This document shows, piece by piece, positions 47,584 through 56,997 of a stretch of 64,000 nt of DNA (positions are counted from its first letter, which is position 1; each line of letters opens with the position of its first letter). The position numbers were made by a program, and so were the translations under genes. Source of the DNA: Sphingopyxis panaciterrulae (GTDB lineage: Bacteria; Pseudomonadota; Alphaproteobacteria; Sphingomonadales; Sphingomonadaceae); the NCBI RefSeq assembly GCF_014199295.1, contig NZ_JACIJH010000001.1:798600-862599 (forward strand), read 5' to 3'. Under the pieces are notes generated by a model, which worked only from the letters and a program-made list of their open reading frames with translations, had not been told where the DNA came from and ran no database searches.

Positions 47584-49038
47584 TTACGTCCGCGCGTCGC
47601 GCAACGCCATGCGCCGGACCTTGCCGGCCTCGTCGCGCAGCGACTCGTCCACAAATTCGAAGCTTCGCGGCACCTTGTAGGTGACTAGCCGGTCGGTGAG
47701 GTGGGCGAGGAGTTCGGCTTCTGTCACTGGGCCATTCACCTGCACAATCGCGTGCACGCGCGCGCCCATGTCCTCGTCGGGCAAGCCGACCACGGCGCAG
47801 CTCTGTACTGCGGGGTGTTCTTCCAGCGCGCCCTCTATCTCTGCAGGATAAACGTTCGCGCCGCCGACCAGGATCAGGTCGCTGCGACGATCCGCCAGGA
47901 AGAGATATCCGTCGGCGTCAAACCAGCCGAGGTCACCCAGCGTCTGCCACCCGCCGGGCAGCGTCTTGGCTTCCGCGCCGAGGTAGCGGTAGGTCAGGCT
48001 ATCGGGGGACGCCGGGCGCATGTAAATTTCGCCCACCTCGCCCGGTGGCAGCGACTCGCCGTCGGGGCCGACGACCTTCATCTCGCCCGCCGCGACCCGG
48101 CCCACGGATCCGCGATGCTGGAGCCATTCCGCGCCGGAGATGACCGTCGACGAGATCGCCTCGGTGCCGGCGTAAAGTTCCATGAGCACTGCGGGCGCAA
48201 TCCAGTCGACGAACGCTTCCTTCAGCCAGGCGGGGCACGGCGCGGCCATGTGCCACACCGTCCGTAGCGACGAGATGTCGAAGGAGTCGCGAACCTCCGG
48301 TGGCAGACGCCACGCCCGGCTCATCATCGTCGGCACCAGGCATGCCCAAGTGACGCGGTGCCGCGCAATTGCACGCAGCATCGCCTCGGCATCGAACCGC
48401 GGCAGCAGCACGACATGCGCACCATAGGCCGTGGCGAGCATCATCATGGTAAAGGGCGCGTTGTGATACAGCGGTCCCGGCAGCAGCGCGATCGACCCGT
48501 CGTTCAGCTGGAAATCGCCCACCTCCGGGGTAACAGCCGGGGTTAGCCCGGGCGTGCCGGACAGGATGAGCTTGGGGCGTCCGGTTGACCCGCCGCTGGT
48601 CGGCGCCTTGGCGACTGCGGCCACGGCGTCGGGCAGATCGACATCGGCATCGCCCGCCGCCTGGACCTCGTCAACCGAGGTGATCCGCACCCTCTCCCCC
48701 ATCGCGGGGTCGCCGACGACGATCCGTGGCTTGCCAAGCGCGACGATGGCTTCCAGTTCGGCCGTGGGCAACCGGAACGACAGTGGCTGCGGCGTCGCGC
48801 CGAGCTTCCAGATGGCGTGGCATACTGCCACGAAATCGACCCCGTTAGGCAGCGCAACGCTGACGAGGTCGCCTTGCCGGGTGCCAAGATTGCGGAGCCC
48901 ATGCGCCAGGCGGTTCGATCGCCGGTGAAGCTCGCCATAGGTCAGGACGTCGTCGCCGCACGTCACCGCGGGGCGTTCGGGCCGGGTTCGGGCGTGGTCC
49001 GCGAGCTTCGCGGCGAAGGAGATACTCTCGATTGCCAT
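47584..49038 (-). CDS. Acid-CoA ligase (AMP-binding), bile-acid-CoA-ligase type
   Basis: 484 residues of the adenylate-forming superfamily. P-loop SGGSTGRPKLI, MELYAGTEAI (A5), GGWQTLGDLGWFDADGYLFLADRRSDLI, and the C-terminal lysine in DEAGKVRRM. It activates a carboxylic acid with ATP and CoA. The short form (under 500 residues) resembles bile-acid and steroid-side-chain CoA ligases and other aromatic or hydroxy-acid ligases. ATG 49038 is chosen over an upstream ATG. It ends the minus-strand block that starts with a TonB receptor, so it probably activates a degradation product of the imported compound. Confidence 0.82.
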   Translation of the reverse strand: MAIESISFAAKLADHARTRPERPAVTCGDDVLTYGELHRRSNRLAHGLRNLGTRQGDLVSVALPNGVDFVAVCHAIWKLGATPQPLSFRLPTAELEAIVALGKPRIVVGDPAMGERVRITSVDEVQAAGDADVDLPDAVAAVAKAPTSGGSTGRPKLILSGTPGLTPAVTPEVGDFQLNDGSIALLPGPLYHNAPFTMMMLATAYGAHVVLLPRFDAEAMLRAIARHRVTWACLVPTMMSRAWRLPPEVRDSFDISSLRTVWHMAAPCPAWLKEAFVDWIAPAVLMELYAGTEAISSTVISGAEWLQHRGSVGRVAAGEMKVVGPDGESLPPGEVGEIYMRPASPDSLTYRYLGAEAKTLPGGWQTLGDLGWFDADGYLFLADRRSDLILVGGANVYPAEIEGALEEHPAVQSCAVVGLPDEDMGARVHAIVQVNGPVTEAELLAHLTDRLVTYKVPRSFEFVDESLRDEAGKVRRMALRDART

Positions 49039-49078
49039 CACGCCACCCCTGCCGGTCGCGACGCCGCCGCTGCGATGA

Positions 49079-50164
49079 TCACCAGGCCGCGACGCCGTCA
49101 AGCGCCTTACGATGCGCGACCAACGAGCGCTCAACGATTTTCGCCTCCCACGCGGGGTCACGCGGAACGAACCCGTTCAGCATGCGCGCGCGCAGTTCTT
49201 CATGGCTGGCGGAGCTACGGTTCTCGCGCCCGAAGCGCAGGAAGCGGTCGATCATGATTGCGGTCCGTACCTCGATGTTGGAGAAGGTACCGAACTCGAT
49301 CACCGACCCGGCGACCTCGGCGTTCGGCAGCAGTTGCGGGAGCGCCATCGCGAACATGCCCTGCCAGTTAGGCAGTGCGCCGTCGGCGCCCTGAAACGCG
49401 GCACCGTTGTTGGTCACCGCATCGCGGCCCCACCATTTCGCCGCCTCCTCCAAACCTCCCGATCCTGCCGGGTGCGTGCACAGGAAGAACAACTCGCCAT
49501 AATCGCCGAAGCCGCTGTGCCAGTCGATGTAGCCCACCTTCTCGCAACCGGAGAGATGCTCGGCGACGACAGCCTCGAGCGTCCGTCGCGTCCAACTCGC
49601 AGCGAGGCCGCCATAGTTCGTGCCGGTCGGCTGCTGCCGCTGGCCGCCAGTAACGCCGGTGAGGAGGAAGCCGGCGCCGTGCTCTTGCTGGATGCGTTGG
49701 CTCTGCTCGCTCGTGCGCTCCGCGACGTCGTCGGTCCATACCTCGGGGCATAGAATCGGAAACACCATGTCGTAGGCGGCGCTGTGCTGGTATGGCTGGC
49801 TGAAATCTACGAAATTGCGGTTGACGTCGATGTTCTCCTCATTCGCGCGCGAGCGGTGAGAGAAGCCCCATGGGTTGAGCGCGTGGGCGAGCACGATCTT
49901 CACATCGGCGGGCGGCGCGGGCAGACGCAGCAGGGCCTCACGCTGCGCGGCGGAGCCGGGTGCGCCCTCCAGTCCATGTTCACCGGATACAATCAGCAAT
50001 GCCTTGGGCGCGCGCGCGTCCCCCACCACCGCCACGTCCATCGTGAGCGTCTCGCCCAGCGCACCCTTCGCGCCGGCGAGGACGTGCTCTGACAAGGACG
50101 CGGAGCGGTCCTTCGCTGCCTCCAGAAATGCGGCGCGCGCGTCCGCGTAATTATCGTGAATCAT
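49079..50164 (-). CDS. DUF2817 / M14-like zinc peptidase
   Basis: 361 residues of the DUF2817 family, related to M14 carboxypeptidases and succinylglutamate desuccinylases. Zinc ligands are likely His63 and Glu66 in SGEHGLEGAPGSAAQ and a later His in IDWHSGFGDYGEL; ALNPWGFSHRSRANEENIDVNRNF and VIEFGTF are further family blocks. It probably removes an amide-linked residue from a small substrate in the cytoplasm (no signal peptide). AAGAGGAATATG precedes the ATG. A transporter remnant ends 14 bases upstream, and the CoA-ligase gene follows after 40 bases. Confidence 0.8.
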   Translation of the reverse strand: MIHDNYADARAAFLEAAKDRSASLSEHVLAGAKGALGETLTMDVAVVGDARAPKALLIVSGEHGLEGAPGSAAQREALLRLPAPPADVKIVLAHALNPWGFSHRSRANEENIDVNRNFVDFSQPYQHSAAYDMVFPILCPEVWTDDVAERTSEQSQRIQQEHGAGFLLTGVTGGQRQQPTGTNYGGLAASWTRRTLEAVVAEHLSGCEKVGYIDWHSGFGDYGELFFLCTHPAGSGGLEEAAKWWGRDAVTNNGAAFQGADGALPNWQGMFAMALPQLLPNAEVAGSVIEFGTFSNIEVRTAIMIDRFLRFGRENRSSASHEELRARMLNGFVPRDPAWEAKIVERSLVAHRKALDGVAAW

Positions 50165-50178
50165 AGATCATATTCCTC

Positions 50179-50323
50179 TTAAGTCATCGCAATGTGCGTC
50201 GCGTAGAATTGCGGAAGGAACACAGCCAGCGGCAGGTGCATCGCCGCCATCGGCAGCACTGGCAGGGAGAAGACCGCGAACGCGCGCGCGGCGCCTCGCG
50301 GCGACGGCAGCCGGCTCAGTCAC
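50179..50323 (-). pseudogene. Frameshifted and truncated MFS-transporter N-terminus
   Basis: Reading the minus strand from GTG 50323 (preceded by a purine-rich GGGGGAAGGGGGCAGGG) gives VTEPAAVAARRRAR; after a shift of one frame in a CG-dinucleotide run at about 50281-50291 it continues AFAVFSLPVLPMAAMHLPLAVFLPQFYATHIAMT and stops at 50179-50181. The second part matches the first helix of GPH/MFS_2-type sugar or peptide symporters. The rest of the gene is missing. The loss of one CG unit by slippage, plus deletion of the body, would explain it. The stop lies 14 bases upstream of the DUF2817 gene. Confidence 0.6.
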
Positions 50324-50431
50324 GTCGGCCCTGCCCCCTTCCCCCCGCAGGACGGTCAGTGCGGAGCTTACGCGTCACACATAGCCGCGCCCACGAGCAT
50401 GATTTCATTCGGCCATCCATCCATCCGGCCG

Positions 50432-52585
50432 TCATTGACATTCCGACGCCATCGTCACAGCGCGACTGATTGTGCTGGGCATCACGCTAATGTGCGTTTC
50501 CCCTTCCACCACCTTGTAGCTGGAATGAAGATGTGGGCCCTCGTAGCGTTTGAGCCAATTTCCCAGCTCGATGGTGGAGTCAACCATCTTGGGATCGGGC
50601 ATCTTGGCGAGGTACGGCAGCGCGCGCAGCTGGCGCTCGGGGAAGGCGCGCTCCAGGCCACCGACCGACAGCTCGACGCGGAGCTGATCGGGGCTGTGCG
50701 CGAGGCGCTCGGCGAATGTCGGCTGCTGTTTCAGCACTACGAAATTATCATTCCACAGCGACGGCGAGGAGGCGAAATACTGGCGGTACGTGGTCGGCGC
50801 TCGCAGCAGCGTGTCCACCACGAACAGCCCGCCCAGCGAGTGGCCGTACAGCGTGGTGCAGCGGGCGTTTATCGGCGCAAGCGATCGCACGAATTCGGGA
50901 AGGCGCAAAGTCAGGAAACGGCGGAAGCGTGCCGCCTCGCCGCCGGTCACTCCAGGTTGGCGCGTCGCGGCAACACGCGGATCAGTAACGGGTGTGGGTG
51001 TCAGGTCATTGACGCGTCGCGCCAGAATCTGCTTACCGTCGGTGGTGGGATAGCCCACCCCGACGACCAAAACAGGTGCTATTAACTTCCACTGTGCGCT
51101 GCTGCTCGCCGCCCGCCCTCCGGTGGCGAAAGTGACATTGCCGTCCAGCATAACAAGCATGGGAAACCCTTCCGGCGGCGCGGCGTCGGGCGGCACGTTC
51201 ACGAACACGCGGTACGATTGACCTTCGTAGGTGAGGTCATAACCCTTTCCGGGTAGGAAGAGGCTCCGCGCCTGCTCGTCCAGGGCGATCGGTCGCGGTT
51301 CCAGCGCATCCTTGCCCATGTCCGGATCACCCGGTCCACTCCGGGCCGGGTCCGATGCCGGCGCTTCGACCGCAGGTACACAGCGCGGCGCGATCGGCTG
51401 ACCGGCCAGTACGCGGCGAACGAATGGCACGCTGTCCTTCAGCGACCCGTTCACCGTCGCCGCATGGTCCAGCCCGTCGTACAGATGCGCTTCCACGACC
51501 GTGCCGGCGTCGCACGCTTCGTGAGCCAGCCGTAGCTGTCCGGCCGGGGCCACGTCGCGATCGGCCGCCCCGATGGCCATGAAGATTGGCACCGGAAGCT
51601 TTAGCGTCGGGTAGAGCAACGAGGGGAGGAGCGGTCCGTAGATGCGCGCCTTGTCGATGTCCGGCCGCATCGCATTCGCGCGGGTCAGCCCCGCCGCGGT
51701 GACGGCCGCCACCAGCGGCTTGATGCACATCGTGCGCGCCTGTTCGATCAGCGGCGCGGCGCGCTCGGTGTAGATGTCGCCGTCGGTGATCTCTGGCCGC
51801 GTCTGCTGCACCGTAAGGGTCAGGTAATAGGTATAGGCGATGGCCGGGTCGACGCGGTTGGGGTCGCCACCCCGGCTGGTCGCCTCCGGATCATTAGCCG
51901 AGACGTAGGGCGTTCCGGTGGTGACGGCGCCGCGGATGTCGAGGTCGGGGGCATAGTCGGCGGCGAAGCCGGCAGCGGCGAATGCTGCACTCGCGCCCTG
52001 CGACTGGCCGAGAAGGATGACCTTACCCGACAGATTCCGCTGACTACGCACCGCCGCGCGCGCGCTGTCGAGCATGCTGTAGGCTTCGGGCCGCGTGACC
52101 ATGTACGCGTGCGGTCCCGGCGTGCCCAGGCCCTGATAGTCGCTGGCGACCACTGCGAAGCCTTGTTCTAACCAGCTGTTCAGATAGCGGATGTCGCGTT
52201 CCGATCGTCCAGCCCAGGAGGGCGCACACACATCGGCTAGTCCGACCGTGCCGTGCGCCCAAACGATTAGCGGCCAACCACCCTTGGGCGGCTTGCCCTT
52301 GGGCGTGAAATACGCACCCGACACCGCGATCCGCTCCCGCCCGCCTATTCCGTCGGTGGAGCTGTAGAGGATGCGGGCGCCCCGGCCCGCCTCGGACAGC
52401 AGCAGTTCATTCGGCAGCGGCTGCTGCCGAAGCAGCGTGCCTGGCGCCGGCACCGGACGCGCCCACGTGTAGAAAGGCGAGGTGCCGCCGTCGCCGAAGC
52501 GCGGATCGGCCTGCTGCGCGCCGACTGGGGTGGCGGCAGCGAGGATCATGCTGCCGATCGCCAATAGTGTCGCAAATGCTTTCAC
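50432..52585 (-). CDS. Exported fusion of two alpha/beta-hydrolase domains
   Basis: 717 residues: signal peptide (FATLLAIGSMILAAATPVGAQ), an N-terminal secretory-lipase-like domain (about 40-395, nucleophile Ser195 in GQSQG, acid near Asp342, base His374 in GLDHAA) and a C-terminal Fes/IroE-type esterase domain (about 435-717, nucleophile Ser583 in GHSLGG, base His698 in GETHIS). Each half appears to have a full catalytic triad. The first resembles lipases acting on hydrophobic esters, the second siderophore or peptide-ester hydrolases. GTG 52585 follows GGGAGAG and overlaps the M81 gene stop by GTGA. Fusion of these two domains is unusual. Confidence 0.78.
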   Translation of the reverse strand: MKAFATLLAIGSMILAAATPVGAQQADPRFGDGGTSPFYTWARPVPAPGTLLRQQPLPNELLLSEAGRGARILYSSTDGIGGRERIAVSGAYFTPKGKPPKGGWPLIVWAHGTVGLADVCAPSWAGRSERDIRYLNSWLEQGFAVVASDYQGLGTPGPHAYMVTRPEAYSMLDSARAAVRSQRNLSGKVILLGQSQGASAAFAAAGFAADYAPDLDIRGAVTTGTPYVSANDPEATSRGGDPNRVDPAIAYTYYLTLTVQQTRPEITDGDIYTERAAPLIEQARTMCIKPLVAAVTAAGLTRANAMRPDIDKARIYGPLLPSLLYPTLKLPVPIFMAIGAADRDVAPAGQLRLAHEACDAGTVVEAHLYDGLDHAATVNGSLKDSVPFVRRVLAGQPIAPRCVPAVEAPASDPARSGPGDPDMGKDALEPRPIALDEQARSLFLPGKGYDLTYEGQSYRVFVNVPPDAAPPEGFPMLVMLDGNVTFATGGRAASSSAQWKLIAPVLVVGVGYPTTDGKQILARRVNDLTPTPVTDPRVAATRQPGVTGGEAARFRRFLTLRLPEFVRSLAPINARCTTLYGHSLGGLFVVDTLLRAPTTYRQYFASSPSLWNDNFVVLKQQPTFAERLAHSPDQLRVELSVGGLERAFPERQLRALPYLAKMPDPKMVDSTIELGNWLKRYEGPHLHSSYKVVEGETHISVMPSTISRAVTMASECQ

Positions 52586-54120
52586 GCCCGCTCTCCCTTC
52601 AATGTCATGTCGCCAAGCGGCTGCGCAGACCACGTCACATCCGGATCGATCGGGTAGATCGGGCGGCGAAGACGATGGAACTCAAGCGCATCATAGTCGG
52701 AGGTACAGACGCCTTGCCCCGCGCAGTTGACGACGGCGGCAGCGAGCTCCCCCAGATCGGTACGCCAATGATGGCGGCTCTTTAATGCGACGAACTTGCG
52801 ACGCCTCGGGTCGATGCCGACGGTCGTGAGCAGGTCGATGCCATAGGGTTCGACATGCTTGGACACCAGCACCACCTCGACGCGCCCGGTGTCGACCACG
52901 ACGGCATGGCCGATCGACATGCGAAGTCCAAAGGTCGCCTTTGACGTGCTGTGCACGACGCCGTCCGACAGTGTGCGCACGGTGCCCTTCAGGCGCAGCG
53001 CCGGGCTGGGCGTCTTGATAGCCGGCATCGCATATTTGCCGCCCACGTCCCGGTCGAAGGGGGCCCCGACACCCGCGGCCATCGCAGCCTCCACCGCCTC
53101 GGGATCGTAGATGCCGAAGAACACCGCGTCGTCCAGCTCCTGCGCGATGATCTCGGCTAGCACTGCCGTGGTGTCCATCGTGCCGCCCGAAGCGCTGTTG
53201 TCGCAATGGTCGAGCAGGAAGACCGGTCCCTTATCGCTTGCCAGCTGCTTGGCGCGTGCCACGCTGTCCGCCAACGGCTCCGACTCAAAGGAGAAGTCGG
53301 CGCGCGCCGCCCAGGCGTCGGTCAGCAGCTCGTCCGTCATTGCCTTCGCGCCCACGGAATCGCCGTCCGTGACGACGACGACGCTCAGCGCCGCGTCGGG
53401 CACGTCGGCTAGGTTAAACCCAGTGAACACGCTGGCGGCGAGCGCGCGACCCTCCCCTTCCCATCGCGCCGCCTTCCCCTGGAGAGGGCCGTTGGGAGCC
53501 TCAAACGTCCCCTCGTTCATCGTGTGGGGCAGCATGGGGACCGAGCCCCAGGTGATCACAGGCGCCTTCTCGCCCGCAATAGTGGCGAGCAGAATCTCGC
53601 CCGCGCGCACCGCGGTTTCCGCCATGTCAGTATGGGGGTATTCGTGATAACCGGTGATGACGGTCGCGAGGTCCACCATTTGCTGCGATACGTTGGCGTG
53701 CATGTCGAGCGCGAGCGCGATCGGCACATCGGGCGCGATCGCGCGGATGCGGGCGAGCAGCTCCCCCTCGCCATCATCAGCGTCCTCCACCACCATTGCA
53801 CCGTGCAGCGCCAGCATGAGCCCGTCAAACCGGGTCGTCCGCAGCGGCCCGAGTATCTCCTCGGCGATGGCCTCGTAGGCCTCACTGCTTACGCGACGAC
53901 TGGGCGGCGCAAAGGCGGCGACAGGAAGCTCGATCGCGGCGTTAGCCCGCTCGGCGACGGCGATGAAGCCGCCAACGCTGGTCTCGGTGCCGCGAAAGAG
54001 CTTCAGTGCCGCTTCGCCACCCAGCAGGTTACGCCCATCAAGGCAGAAGCGGCCAAGCGGCGTCTCGACGGGAGAGAAGGTGTTGGTCTCGTGAGAGAAG
54101 CCGGCGATCAGGAACTTCAT
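52582..54120 (-). CDS. M81 family metallopeptidase (MlrC/microcystinase C-like)
   Basis: 512 residues of the M81 family, whose characterised member MlrC cuts linearised microcystin and the Adda-containing tetrapeptide (about 507 residues). The start MKFLIAGFSHETNTFSP, the metal-binding segments LALHGAMVVED (His106), ALALDMHANVS (Asp139, His141) and YHEYPHTDMAET (His163), and LLDHCDNSASGGT match the family. ATG 54120 matches the family N-terminus. It is translationally coupled to the dual hydrolase and sits downstream of a TonB receptor. Other M81 members act on unknown amides, so microcystin itself is not implied. Confidence 0.85.
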   Translation of the reverse strand: MKFLIAGFSHETNTFSPVETPLGRFCLDGRNLLGGEAALKLFRGTETSVGGFIAVAERANAAIELPVAAFAPPSRRVSSEAYEAIAEEILGPLRTTRFDGLMLALHGAMVVEDADDGEGELLARIRAIAPDVPIALALDMHANVSQQMVDLATVITGYHEYPHTDMAETAVRAGEILLATIAGEKAPVITWGSVPMLPHTMNEGTFEAPNGPLQGKAARWEGEGRALAASVFTGFNLADVPDAALSVVVVTDGDSVGAKAMTDELLTDAWAARADFSFESEPLADSVARAKQLASDKGPVFLLDHCDNSASGGTMDTTAVLAEIIAQELDDAVFFGIYDPEAVEAAMAAGVGAPFDRDVGGKYAMPAIKTPSPALRLKGTVRTLSDGVVHSTSKATFGLRMSIGHAVVVDTGRVEVVLVSKHVEPYGIDLLTTVGIDPRRRKFVALKSRHHWRTDLGELAAAVVNCAGQGVCTSDYDALEFHRLRRPIYPIDPDVTWSAQPLGDMTLKGERA

Positions 54121-54165
54121 GCGTCTTCTATCCTTCAATCCAAGTCACCGCTCACGCCGCGCCGA

Positions 54166-56997
54166 TCAGAACCGCACCGAAGCGCCGGCGATGAAGTAGC
54201 GGCCGACCACGTCGTAGTACGGAGTGAAGGCAGACGAGATCGGCGGGTCCTTGTCCAGCAGGTTGTTGACGTTGGCGAAGAGCTGAAACTGCGATCGCTC
54301 ACCGGCGTGCACCGTCACACGCGCGCCCAAGTCGAAATAGGCGTAAGCGGGGATGCGATTATTCTCGATTGCCACGGTCACGTTGTTGACGCCCGCCGAG
54401 AGGAAGCGGTTGCGAATTGTGAATTGCGCCGTGTCATCTTCGTAGCTGAGCGCCGTATTCACCACCAACTTCGGCACGCCCAGCGAGGCGATCGAACCCT
54501 GCGAACCGAGATAGTCGACAACGGTAAGGCCGTTGTCGGTTTCGTACTTCCACGTTGAGGTCAAGTTGCTGCGCAGCGCAAGGCTGGAGGTGCCGCCGAG
54601 CGGCACGCGATAGCTCAGCGCGACGTCGAGCCCGCGCGTGATCAGCCGCGTGAAGTTCAGCTGGCTAGCCGAGATCTGCGTTATAAGTCCGGTAGTAGAA
54701 TCGCGCACGATGCTACCGCAGAGCGATTGATTGCCCTGTTGACAAAGGTTGATGATCTGCTGCTGACTGATCGTACCGATCGAGTTGGCGATGTTGATGT
54801 TGAAATAGTCAACCGATATTGTGAGGTTGGGAATGAACCGCGGCGACAGCGTAATGCCGGCGGTCGTGGTTTTCGACGTCTCGGGAACTAGGTTCGGATT
54901 ACCACCGGCGAAGCTGCGGATCTGATAAGTGTCATTATTGCGTTGCGGATCGATGATGTTGAGGAGGGTCAGAACTTGTCCGGAGTACAGTTCGAGCAGG
55001 TTCGGCGATCTGATGTCACGCGAGTAGGTTGCTCTCAGCTCCACGCCGGTGGTCACCTGATTAATTAGGCCCAGCTTCCAGCTCCAGATGGAGCCGGTGC
55101 GATCGTCGGTGAAACGCGCGGCACCGTTAAACTTGAGGGATTGGAAACCGGGAACGTCGCTCAGCAGCGGGATGAGCACTTCACCGAAGGCTTCCTTGGT
55201 CGTGTTGGCGCCACGTAGCTCGGGGAAGTTGTTGAACGAGAACGCTTTTGCGCGATCAAGCTCGCCTGCCGTCTGACGCACCGTCTCCCGCCGCCCCTCG
55301 ATGCCGAGCGCAAACGAGACCGGGCCAGCCCATGTTTCGAACGGTTCGCCGCGCAAACTCAGGCCGCCGTTGTCGAGCGTCGCCCGTTGCCGCAGTTGAC
55401 CCGTGCCTAGAACATAGTCGCGAGCCTGCTGTGAGGGGGCACCCTCGCCAAACAGGTTAATGGGCACGCAGCCCGAGTTCGCAACGGTCAATGCCACGCG
55501 GCAGATCGGCGCATTGGTCACCGGATCACGTACCGAATCTACCGCAAGCGCGAAGTTGGCGGTGCGTCGCAGATTGCGCAGATCGTTTGCCTCGTTGAAC
55601 TGTGCATGGCTGTAAAAGGCGTTCCAGCGGAGACTATCGCCCAGCTTGCCGTCAAGTGCCATGGTCGCTTGGATGCTCCGACGGCGATAATCGTTCTGCT
55701 GTCGCGCAAAGTCGGCGTTGACGCGTCCGAAAGTGAAACTCGTCTCGCCTGCGGCGACCATCTGGTCGCGGATGACCTGCGGCAGGAAAGCGTTATCACG
55801 CTGGATGACGATGTTGCCGCGTGATGGGTCGGGGAGGAAGGCGAAGTCGCTGAAGGTGCGCGAGTACAGCACGTCGGCCGACCAGGTGACCGCATCGCTC
55901 AACTCATAGCTCATGCGAGCTAGCGCGCTGTACCTCGTCGAAGGCGCGACGAGGGAGGCGTAGTCGTCGTTGCTTGGGCCCTCTCCGCCAATCGACGTTG
56001 TGGCCACAACGCGGCCAAAATTGAACGGGCGCGTCGTGCCATCCGGATTGAACGTGCGCCCCGCGTTGACCCCCGACAGGATGAGGCCGCCCAGACTCGC
56101 ATTGGCAAAGCCCACGTTGGGAGCGAAGATGAACGGCTGCTGGCCGTTCGTGGTCGTGTAGTTCGGGTTGCTGACTGTAGCCCAGCGACCGACATTGGCG
56201 CGGCTCGAGCGCGGCGTGGCGCCGTCATTATCGACGTATTCACCGCCCACGATGAAATGCCCGCGCCCGCCGGCGAAAGAGAAACCGGCCGCGGCCTCCA
56301 GCTGCCGCTCTGATACGTCGCCGCGGTCCGAGATGCCGGCGCGCGCGCCCACGCGGAAACCTTCGAGCCGATCATTGAGGATGACGTTTACTACGCCAGC
56401 GACCGCGCCCGAGCCCCATGTGGCCGAGGCGCTGCCCGTGACGACGTCCACGCGGTCGACCAGGATCGCGGGAATGATCGCGAGATCGGGTCCTTGGAGG
56501 CCATTGGTGAAGCCGCTGACCAGCCGGCGCCCGTTGACCAGAACAAGGCTCCGCGCGGTGCCGAGCCCGCGAAGGTCGACAGAATAGCTGCCGGCGGAGA
56601 AGGAGCTGCCCGTGACCTGCGGCGACCAGCTCGCCTTAAACTGCGGCAGGTCGTTCAGCGCGGCAATGAAGTTGGGTCGCGAAGCTTCCGCGAGTTGGGC
56701 GGCGTCGATGTTCAGCACCGGCGTCGGCACGTCGCGTCGGTCCAGGCGGCTGGCGGTGACGACAATTTGCGATGATGCAGCGGTGTCATCCTCAGCCGCT
56801 TTTGCCTCCGGCGCGGCCGGATCGGTCGTCGCGGACGGTGCGATCTGGGCCTGCGCTGCCAAGGGTGCCAGAGCCGCGCCGATGACGAGCGTCGCCGTCC
56901 CGCTCCGGAGCCAGCCCGCCCACCGACCGCGACGGTGAAGCGACTGCGTGATGCAACGGTCGATCGCGTATGCGAAAACATAACCAAGACAATTCAT
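54166..56997 (-). CDS. TonB-dependent receptor of the M81 peptidase cluster
   Basis: 943 residues. A long N-terminal region with a late signal segment (ATLVIGAALAPLAAQAQ, ending near residue 51) precedes the TonB-box area SSQIVVTASRLDRRDVPTPVLNI, the plug (LRGLGTARSLVLVNGRRLVSG, DRVDVVTGSASATWGSGAVAGVVNVIL) and a large barrel ending in FIAGASVRF. It belongs to the group of receptors with an NGRRLV-type plug, often for peptide or glycan uptake. ATG 56997 has GGGAG upstream. It opens the minus-strand block of degradation genes. Confidence 0.88.
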   Translation of the reverse strand: MNCLGYVFAYAIDRCITQSLHRRGRWAGWLRSGTATLVIGAALAPLAAQAQIAPSATTDPAAPEAKAAEDDTAASSQIVVTASRLDRRDVPTPVLNIDAAQLAEASRPNFIAALNDLPQFKASWSPQVTGSSFSAGSYSVDLRGLGTARSLVLVNGRRLVSGFTNGLQGPDLAIIPAILVDRVDVVTGSASATWGSGAVAGVVNVILNDRLEGFRVGARAGISDRGDVSERQLEAAAGFSFAGGRGHFIVGGEYVDNDGATPRSSRANVGRWATVSNPNYTTTNGQQPFIFAPNVGFANASLGGLILSGVNAGRTFNPDGTTRPFNFGRVVATTSIGGEGPSNDDYASLVAPSTRYSALARMSYELSDAVTWSADVLYSRTFSDFAFLPDPSRGNIVIQRDNAFLPQVIRDQMVAAGETSFTFGRVNADFARQQNDYRRRSIQATMALDGKLGDSLRWNAFYSHAQFNEANDLRNLRRTANFALAVDSVRDPVTNAPICRVALTVANSGCVPINLFGEGAPSQQARDYVLGTGQLRQRATLDNGGLSLRGEPFETWAGPVSFALGIEGRRETVRQTAGELDRAKAFSFNNFPELRGANTTKEAFGEVLIPLLSDVPGFQSLKFNGAARFTDDRTGSIWSWKLGLINQVTTGVELRATYSRDIRSPNLLELYSGQVLTLLNIIDPQRNNDTYQIRSFAGGNPNLVPETSKTTTAGITLSPRFIPNLTISVDYFNINIANSIGTISQQQIINLCQQGNQSLCGSIVRDSTTGLITQISASQLNFTRLITRGLDVALSYRVPLGGTSSLALRSNLTSTWKYETDNGLTVVDYLGSQGSIASLGVPKLVVNTALSYEDDTAQFTIRNRFLSAGVNNVTVAIENNRIPAYAYFDLGARVTVHAGERSQFQLFANVNNLLDKDPPISSAFTPYYDVVGRYFIAGASVRF

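Noticed and set aside
52582..54120. Calling the cluster a microcystin-degradation (mlr) operon
   Set aside because: Only an M81 homologue is present; no CAAX-like MlrA or MlrB serine hydrolase of the mlr type was found, and M81 proteins are widespread.
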